Assembly: GCF_014203715.1 (NCBI RefSeq)
Contig: NZ_JACHJP010000003.1
Span: 124,001 to 188,000 of the forward strand
Origin: Streptosporangium saharense
GTDB lineage: Bacteria > Actinomycetota > Actinomycetes > Streptosporangiales > Streptosporangiaceae
Length of the DNA: 64,000 bases
Reading direction: 5' to 3'
Shown: piece after piece, positions 59,842-64,000 of the stretch
Position numbering within the stretch: the first letter of the stretch is position 1
Layout: every line of letters begins with the position of its first letter
The notes under the pieces: model-generated
Database searches by the model: none
What the model was told of the DNA's origin: nothing
Seen by the model: the letters and a program-made list of their open reading frames with translations, nothing else
Made by a program: the position numbers and the translations under genes

Positions 59842-60672
59842 ATGGAGGACATGGTGAAGCCAACGAACGATGACAGACCAGACGATACGCGGCGGCGCGT
59901 CCCGCGCTCGCTGAGCCTCGCGGCGGCCGTCGTGCTGGTGGCGTCAGGGGGCATCGGAGGTGCCGCCTCGGCGGCGCCCGTCCCCGCCCCCACGGGGCCC
60001 GAGACGCCGACACCCACGGCGAGCCAGCCTCTCCCGACCGACATCCCCACCTCGACCCCGACGCTGACCCCGACCCCCACCCCCACACCGACCGTCGTCC
60101 CGACCGCCACCCCGGCGCCCCGGGTCCCCCGGGTGGCCTTCCCGGGAACCCTGCACGGGGAGTTCGTGCTGCCGTCGAAGGACGGCTGCGGGTTCACGGT
60201 GCTCTCCCAGACGGGGGAGGCGACGGCGCTGACGGAGGGCTCCGTCACCGTGCGAAGCCAGGACGGCTTCGAGAAGGTGTACACGATCGACGACTCCACG
60301 AAGGTCTACGCGGGCAGGCGCGGCAACGAAATCAAGCAGGGGGACTGGATTTCGGTGACCGCGACGGCCACGGGTGAGACGGCCACGGCCGCCCACGTCT
60401 TCGACCTGTCACGGCCCAGCAGGAAACTCTGGCGCGGTGACTGGTGGTCGTCCCTGTCGCGGTGGCCGGGCGGCAAGTGGCGCACCCCGGCTCTCTGCGC
60501 GACCCCCACGGCCACCCCGACCCCGCCTCCGACGGAGACGCCGACGGAACCTCCCACGGAGACGCCGACCGCGCCCCCGACCGAGACGCCGACGGACGTC
60601 CCGACGCCCCCCGCTCCCGAGCCGACCGCCACGGTGACGGAGACCCCGCCCCCGCCGCCCCCGGTCTCCTGA
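59842..60672 (+). CDS. Secreted Pro/Thr-rich protein with DUF5666-like domain
   Basis: A 276-residue exported protein of unknown function. The signal peptide (RSLSLAAAVVLVASGGIGGA, then ASAA) is followed by a TPTPT-rich linker (about 45-95), a globular part with the DUF5666-like pattern EKVYTIDDSTKVYAGRRG and DWISVTATATGETATA, a Trp/Arg patch, and a second Pro/Thr/Glu-rich tail (PTETPTEPPTETPTAPPTET) to the end. ATG 59842 is chosen for GGAGGACACAC; ATG 59851 is too close to its site. The Thr/Pro tails could be O-glycosylated or span the wall. A strong terminator follows. Confidence 0.75.
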   Translation: MEDMVKPTNDDRPDDTRRRVPRSLSLAAAVVLVASGGIGGAASAAPVPAPTGPETPTPTASQPLPTDIPTSTPTLTPTPTPTPTVVPTATPAPRVPRVAFPGTLHGEFVLPSKDGCGFTVLSQTGEATALTEGSVTVRSQDGFEKVYTIDDSTKVYAGRRGNEIKQGDWISVTATATGETATAAHVFDLSRPSRKLWRGDWWSSLSRWPGGKWRTPALCATPTATPTPPPTETPTEPPTETPTAPPTETPTDVPTPPAPEPTATVTETPPPPPPVS

Positions 60673-60693
60673 CCTTTCCGTAGCGGAATCCGA

Positions 60694-60726
60694 GACGGCC
60701 GCGACGGCACCCCCGTCGCGGCCGTC
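60694..60726 (+). terminator. Terminator after the Pro/Thr-rich gene
   Basis: Perfect 14-bp inverted repeat GACGGCCGCGACGG / CCGTCGCGGCCGTC with a 5-nt loop, 22 bp after the stop. Confidence 0.8.
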
Positions 60727-60760
60727 CCCGTGATCTCCGGGGCGGCCTAGAATGCCGCCC

Positions 60761-61723
60761 ATGACCAGCGGGGACGGTTTCGGCGAGCGGGTCGAGGAGC
60801 ACCGGCGCGAGCTGCACGTGCACTGCTACCGGATACTCGGCTCCTTCGACGAGGCCGAGGACCTGGTGCAGGAGACGTTCCTGCGGGCCTGGCGTGGACG
60901 CGGGGCGCTGCGTGAGGAGGGCGGGCTGCGCGCCTGGCTGTACCGGATCGCGACCAACGCCTGCCTGGACCACCTCAGGGCGCACCCACGGCGCCCGCAG
61001 CCACGTCCCGCCCCCGCGATCGAGGCGGACCCGGGGCTTGAACCGCCCGCCTCGGGCGCCGTGCCGTGGCTGCAGCCCTACCCCGACACGTTGTTGGACG
61101 CGGCCGAGGAGGTCGTGGACCGCGAGACGATCGAGCTGGCCTTCCTCGTCGCGATCCAGCACCTGCCGCCCAGGCAGCGGGCGGTGCTGATCCTGCGCGA
61201 CGTGCTCGGCTGGTCGGCGCAGGAGACGGCGGCCTCGCTTGAACTGACCGTCGCGGCGGTCAAGAGCGCCCTGCAGCGCGCCCGGCCGACGCTCAGGGAG
61301 CACCTGCCCGCGCGGCGCCTCGACTGGGCGCCCCGGGCCACGCCGTCCCGGGGAGAGCAGGCGGTGCTGCGGCGCTACGTCGAGGCCCTGGAGAAGGCGG
61401 ACCCCTCCGCCCTGGCCGAGGTGCTGCGGGCCGACGTGTGGCAGACGATGCCGCCCACGCCCATCTGGCTGCTCGGCCGTACGGCGTTCATGGCGTCGTG
61501 GACGCCCGCGATGGTCGGACCGGAGGCGTGGGGCGACTGGCGGGTGCTCACCACCGGGGCCAACCGTCAGCCCGCCGCCGCCGCGTATCTCCGCAGACCG
61601 GGCGAGACGGTCTTCTCACCCTCCTGGATGGGGGTCCTGCGGGTCGAGGACGGGCTGGTCACCCAGATCACCACCTACGGGGGAGACGTCTTTCCCGCGT
61701 TCGGTCTGCCGTCCTCGCTCTGA
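60761..61723 (+). CDS. ECF sigma factor with C-terminal SnoaL-like domain
   Basis: A 320-residue sigma-70 family factor: region 2 (HCYRILGSFDEAEDLVQETF, LRAWLYRIATNACLDHL), region 4 (LPPRQRAVLILRDVLGWSAQ, AAVKSALQRAR) and a C-terminal ~110-residue SnoaL/NTF2-like domain (LRRYVEALEKADPSALAEVL). Such tails replace anti-sigma control and may bind ligands. ATG 60761 lies 7 nt after TAGAAT, a leaderless pattern. A hydrolase gene follows 97 bp downstream in the same direction and could be its target. Related to SigG/SigJ-like factors; exact ECF group not determined. Confidence 0.88.
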   Translation: MTSGDGFGERVEEHRRELHVHCYRILGSFDEAEDLVQETFLRAWRGRGALREEGGLRAWLYRIATNACLDHLRAHPRRPQPRPAPAIEADPGLEPPASGAVPWLQPYPDTLLDAAEEVVDRETIELAFLVAIQHLPPRQRAVLILRDVLGWSAQETAASLELTVAAVKSALQRARPTLREHLPARRLDWAPRATPSRGEQAVLRRYVEALEKADPSALAEVLRADVWQTMPPTPIWLLGRTAFMASWTPAMVGPEAWGDWRVLTTGANRQPAAAAYLRRPGETVFSPSWMGVLRVEDGLVTQITTYGGDVFPAFGLPSSL

Positions 61724-61755
61724 TCCCGGCACGTGCCCGATGCTCTGATCCCGGC
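61717..61755. repeat. 14-bp direct repeat GCTCTGATCCCGGC at the sigma gene stop
   Basis: Two identical 14-mers, 61717-61730 and 61742-61755, 25 bp apart. The first contains the TGA stop of the ECF sigma gene. Looks like a short local duplication. Confidence 0.85.
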
Positions 61756-61820
61756 GCGGGACCGATTCCTTTTCCGCGCGGCCCTCGTCCTACGGGGGAG
61801 CAACCAAGGAAGGAATCACC

Positions 61821-62927
61821 ATGACCGATCTTCAGCGGGCCGTACTGACCGTCGTGGACGAACTCGTCGAGTCGGGGGCGGAGCGCGGCGTGCAGGTCGC
61901 CGTCTACCGTCGCGGCGAACTCCTGGCCGACGTCGCCCGTGGCGTGGCCGACCCGGAGACCGGCCGTCCCCTCACCTCCGACACCCCCGTCTACGCCACC
62001 TCGACGGGCAAGGGCGTGACCGCGACGCTCGTCCACGTGCTGGCCGAGCGCGGGATCGTCGACTACGACACCCCGATCGCGGACGTGTGGCCCGAGTTCG
62101 CCGCCCACGGCAAGGAGAAGGCGACCGTACGGCACGCCCTGACGCACGCGACCGGGATCCCCGGCGTGCCGGTCGGCACCACCCCGGAGGACCTGTGCGA
62201 CTGGGACCGGATGTGCGCGGCCGTCGCCGACGCCACCCCCTGGTGGGAGCCGGGGACCAGCTCGGGCTACCACCCGCAGAGCTACGGCTACATCCTCGGC
62301 GAGGTCGTGCGCCGGGTCACAGGAAAGCGCGTCTCACAGGTGCTCCGCGAGGAGCTCACGGAGCCGCTCGGCGTGGCCGGCGAGCTGTTCTTCGGCGTTC
62401 CCGGCTCCGAGCTGGGCAGACTGGCCAGGATCGAGGAGGTGGGACCCCCGATGGAGCTGCCCGCCGAGACGCTGGCCCAGATCCCGTTCTTCAGGGTGGT
62501 CCACGGTTACACGGCGGCGCCCCTCGCCGCGATGCCCGACGCGGCGTTCAGCAACCGCGCCGACGTGCTGGGCTCCGACATCCCGGCGGGGGCCACGATG
62601 ACGGCCCGTGCGGTCGCCCGCATGTACGACGCGCTGCTCGGCGGGGAACTGGTCTCCCCGGAACGGCTGCGCGAGCTGTCTTCCCCGGCGGTGACCGGGG
62701 TGGACGAGGTGACCGGGGCCCCGGCCACCTGGGGGCTCGGCTACTCGATCGGCCTCACCCAGGCCCTGCCCGCGCGGACGCTGTTCGGGATGGCGGGCAG
62801 CGGGGGGACCGCCGCCTTCGCCGACACCGCGACCGGCCTCAGCGTCGGCGTGACGAAGAACCGCATCTCGGCCGGTGACTTCGGCACCGTAGAAAGGATC
62901 GCCAAGGTCGTCCTCGGACTCGTCTGA
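61821..62927 (+). CDS. Serine hydrolase of the class C beta-lactamase fold
   Basis: A 368-residue cytoplasmic serine hydrolase. SxxK motif Ser61-Thr-Gly-Lys64 (ATSTGKG), a YHPQSYGYILG segment in place of the YxN motif, and GMAGSGGTAAF as the KTG/HxG equivalent. No signal peptide, so an esterase, peptidase or amidase more likely than a resistance beta-lactamase. ATG 61821 follows AAGGAAGGAATCACC. Same orientation as the upstream ECF sigma gene; a shared transcript is possible. Confidence 0.85.
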   Translation: MTDLQRAVLTVVDELVESGAERGVQVAVYRRGELLADVARGVADPETGRPLTSDTPVYATSTGKGVTATLVHVLAERGIVDYDTPIADVWPEFAAHGKEKATVRHALTHATGIPGVPVGTTPEDLCDWDRMCAAVADATPWWEPGTSSGYHPQSYGYILGEVVRRVTGKRVSQVLREELTEPLGVAGELFFGVPGSELGRLARIEEVGPPMELPAETLAQIPFFRVVHGYTAAPLAAMPDAAFSNRADVLGSDIPAGATMTARAVARMYDALLGGELVSPERLRELSSPAVTGVDEVTGAPATWGLGYSIGLTQALPARTLFGMAGSGGTAAFADTATGLSVGVTKNRISAGDFGTVERIAKVVLGLV

Positions 62928-62990
62928 CCGGGAGGCGCGCGTTCTCCGGTTCCCACCGGTGTGGGCACTGTGTCCTCATACAATGGCGCG

Positions 62991-64000
62991 GTGCCCACCT
63001 CCGAGAACGGTCCTGACATCCACGACGCCGGGGACGAGACCTGGGGGAGCGAGGCGGCACAGGTGCTGCAGCGCGTCTTCGGGTACGCCTCGTTCAGGCA
63101 GGGGCAGCAGGAGATCATCGACCACGTCGTCGGGGGTGGCGACGCCCTGGTGCTGATGCCGACCGGTGGCGGCAAGTCCCTGTGCTACCAGATCCCCGCT
63201 CTCGTACGGCAGGGCGTCGGCGTCGTCGTCTCCCCCCTCATCGCGCTCATGCAGGACCAGGTGGACGCGCTGAGGGCCCTCGGGGTGCGGGCCGGGTTCC
63301 TGAACTCCACGCAGGACTACGACGAGCGCGCCTCCGTCGAGTCGGCCTTCCTGGCGGGTGAGCTCGACCTGCTCTACCTGGCGCCGGAGCGGCTGCGGAC
63401 GGAGGCGACGCTGCGGCTGCTCGACCGGGGCAAGATCTCGCTGTTCGCCATCGACGAGGCGCACTGCGTGGCCCAGTGGGGGCACGACTTCAGGCCCGAC
63501 TACCTGGCGCTGTCCACGCTGCACGAGCGCTGGCCCGACGTGCCCCGCATCGCGCTGACCGCGACCGCGACCCCGGCCACCCACGCCGAGATCGCCTCCC
63601 GGCTGAACCTTGAGCAGGCCCGGCACTTCGTGGCCAGCTTCGACCGCCCGAACATCCAGTACCGCATCGAGCCGAAGAACGAGCCGAAGCGGCAGCTACT
63701 CAAGCTCATCCGCGCCGAGCACCCCGGCGACGCGGGCATCGTCTACTGCCTGTCGCGCTCCTCGGTCGAGAAGATCGCCGAGTTCCTGACGGACAACGGC
63801 GTCCAGGCCCTGCCGTACCACGCGGGGCTCGACGCGCGGACCAGGGCGGAGAACCAGTCGCGCTTCCTGCGGGAGGACGGGCTGGTCATGGTCGCGACCA
63901 TCGCCTTCGGGATGGGCATCGACAAGCCGGACGTGCGTTTCGTCGCCCATCTCGACCTGCCCAAGTCGGTCGAGGGCTACTACCAGGAGACCGGCAGGGC
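62991..64000 (+). CDS. recQ: DNA helicase RecQ, N-terminal part (cut by window end)
   Basis: ATP-dependent 3'-5' helicase in recombination and repair; 336 codons are inside the window with no stop. SF2 motifs: [14 protein letters not shown] (motif 0), Walker [24 protein letters not shown] (motif II), TATAT (III), FDRPNIQY, and [11 protein letters not shown] with YYQETGRA (VI) at the edge. It is the conventional RecQ type, unlike the PRTase-fused helicase at 24754. GTG 62991 is chosen because TACAAT (62979-62984) lies 6 nt upstream and no Shine-Dalgarno is present; a leaderless message is likely. Confidence 0.92.
   Translation, partial: MPTSENGPDIHDAGDETWGSEAAQVLQRVFGYASFRQGQQEIIDHVVGGGDALVLMPTGGGKSLCYQIPALVRQGVGVVVSPLIALMQDQVDALRALGVRAGFLNSTQDYDERASVESAFLAGELDLLYLAPERLRTEATLRLLDRGKISLFAIDEAHCVAQWGHDFRPDYLALSTLHERWPDVPRIALTATATPATHAEIASRLNLEQARHFVASFDRPNIQYRIEPKNEPKRQLLKLIRAEHPGDAGIVYCLSRSSVEKIAEFLTDNGVQALPYHAGLDARTRAENQSRFLREDGLVMVATIAFGMGIDKPDVRFVAHLDLPKSVEGYYQETGR

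Noticed and set aside
61821..62927. Antibiotic-resistance beta-lactamase
   Set aside because: No export signal and the YxN motif is altered; more likely an intracellular esterase or peptidase.
1..64000. CRISPR arrays, insertion sequences, prophage or integrative element boundaries
   Set aside because: No regularly spaced repeats, transposase, integrase, phage structural genes or tRNA-3'-end duplications were seen; the tRNA-Val 3' end is not repeated within the window as far as I can read.

Overview
This 64 kb window is chromosomal DNA from a high-GC Gram-positive actinomycete. G/C-ending codons dominate, and there are many GTG starts, 4-base stop/start overlaps and apparently leaderless genes. 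Gene content (HrdB-type principal sigma factor with a long N-terminal extension, separate ParE/ParC, a FasR-fabD-fabH-acpP-fabF-accD cluster, homodimeric AceE, DUF3052, DUF3145, DUF5998, DUF7455) fits a filamentous actinobacterium of the Streptomyces/Streptosporangium kind. A member of the Streptosporangiaceae is my best guess, but the family is inference. There is no insertion sequence, prophage, CRISPR array or rRNA. One tRNA (Val, UAC) is present at 57347-57418.

Layout. 1-6.2 kb: tail of an AAA ATPase, then a four-gene peptide/nickel-type ABC transporter whose two ATPases are fused. 6.2-11.5 kb: an AlkZ-type DNA glycosylase-like gene facing a pxpA-pxpB-pxpC 5-oxoprolinase operon, a DUF1841-type gene and a small helical protein. 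12.2-24.7 kb: housekeeping block with a PAS-PAS-GAF-PP2C phosphatase, the principal sigma factor, YaaA, ParE, a beta-carbonic anhydrase, ParC and a GNAT. 24.7-33.3 kb: a RecQ helicase fused to a phosphoribosyltransferase-like domain, a PfkB kinase, a GNAT/acyl-CoA-synthetase fusion (Pat-like lysine acetyltransferase), and a DUF5998-phosphodiesterase-rhodanese operon.

33.3-37.8 kb: the most unusual locus, a four-gene leftward operon of a cytoplasmic S8 (subtilisin-like) protease, an ECF sigma factor, a small beta-rich protein and a TPR-CHAT (caspase-like) protease. I read it as a candidate proteolysis-controlled stress, immunity or cell-fate module. 38-45 kb: DUF3145 and the fatty acid synthesis cluster under a PucR/FasR regulator, with a palindrome in the fabD promoter region. 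45-49.5 kb: an operon of a DUF1190-like small membrane protein, a glutathionylspermidine-synthase-like ATP-grasp and a DUF350 protein; a WYL regulator; a MarR regulator divergent from an amidohydrolase that has lost its middle (pseudogene); and an ArsR regulator.

49.6-57.8 kb: a secreted tripeptidyl-aminopeptidase-like lipoprotein, AceE, YjbQ, DUF3052, an AhpE-type peroxiredoxin, a zinc-ribbon protein, a ROK kinase behind a near-perfect 27-bp dyad, tRNA-Val and a small membrane protein. 57.8-64 kb: a secreted M4 metallopeptidase with its Shine-Dalgarno inside a hairpin, a Pro/Thr-rich secreted protein, an ECF sigma factor with SnoaL-like tail, a class-C beta-lactamase-fold hydrolase, and the start of a second, conventional RecQ cut by the window edge.

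Many starts lie 6-8 nt after a TAnnnT-like -10 hexamer and lack a Shine-Dalgarno, so leaderless transcription is probably common here. Strong G/C-rich hairpins sit between most convergent gene pairs.
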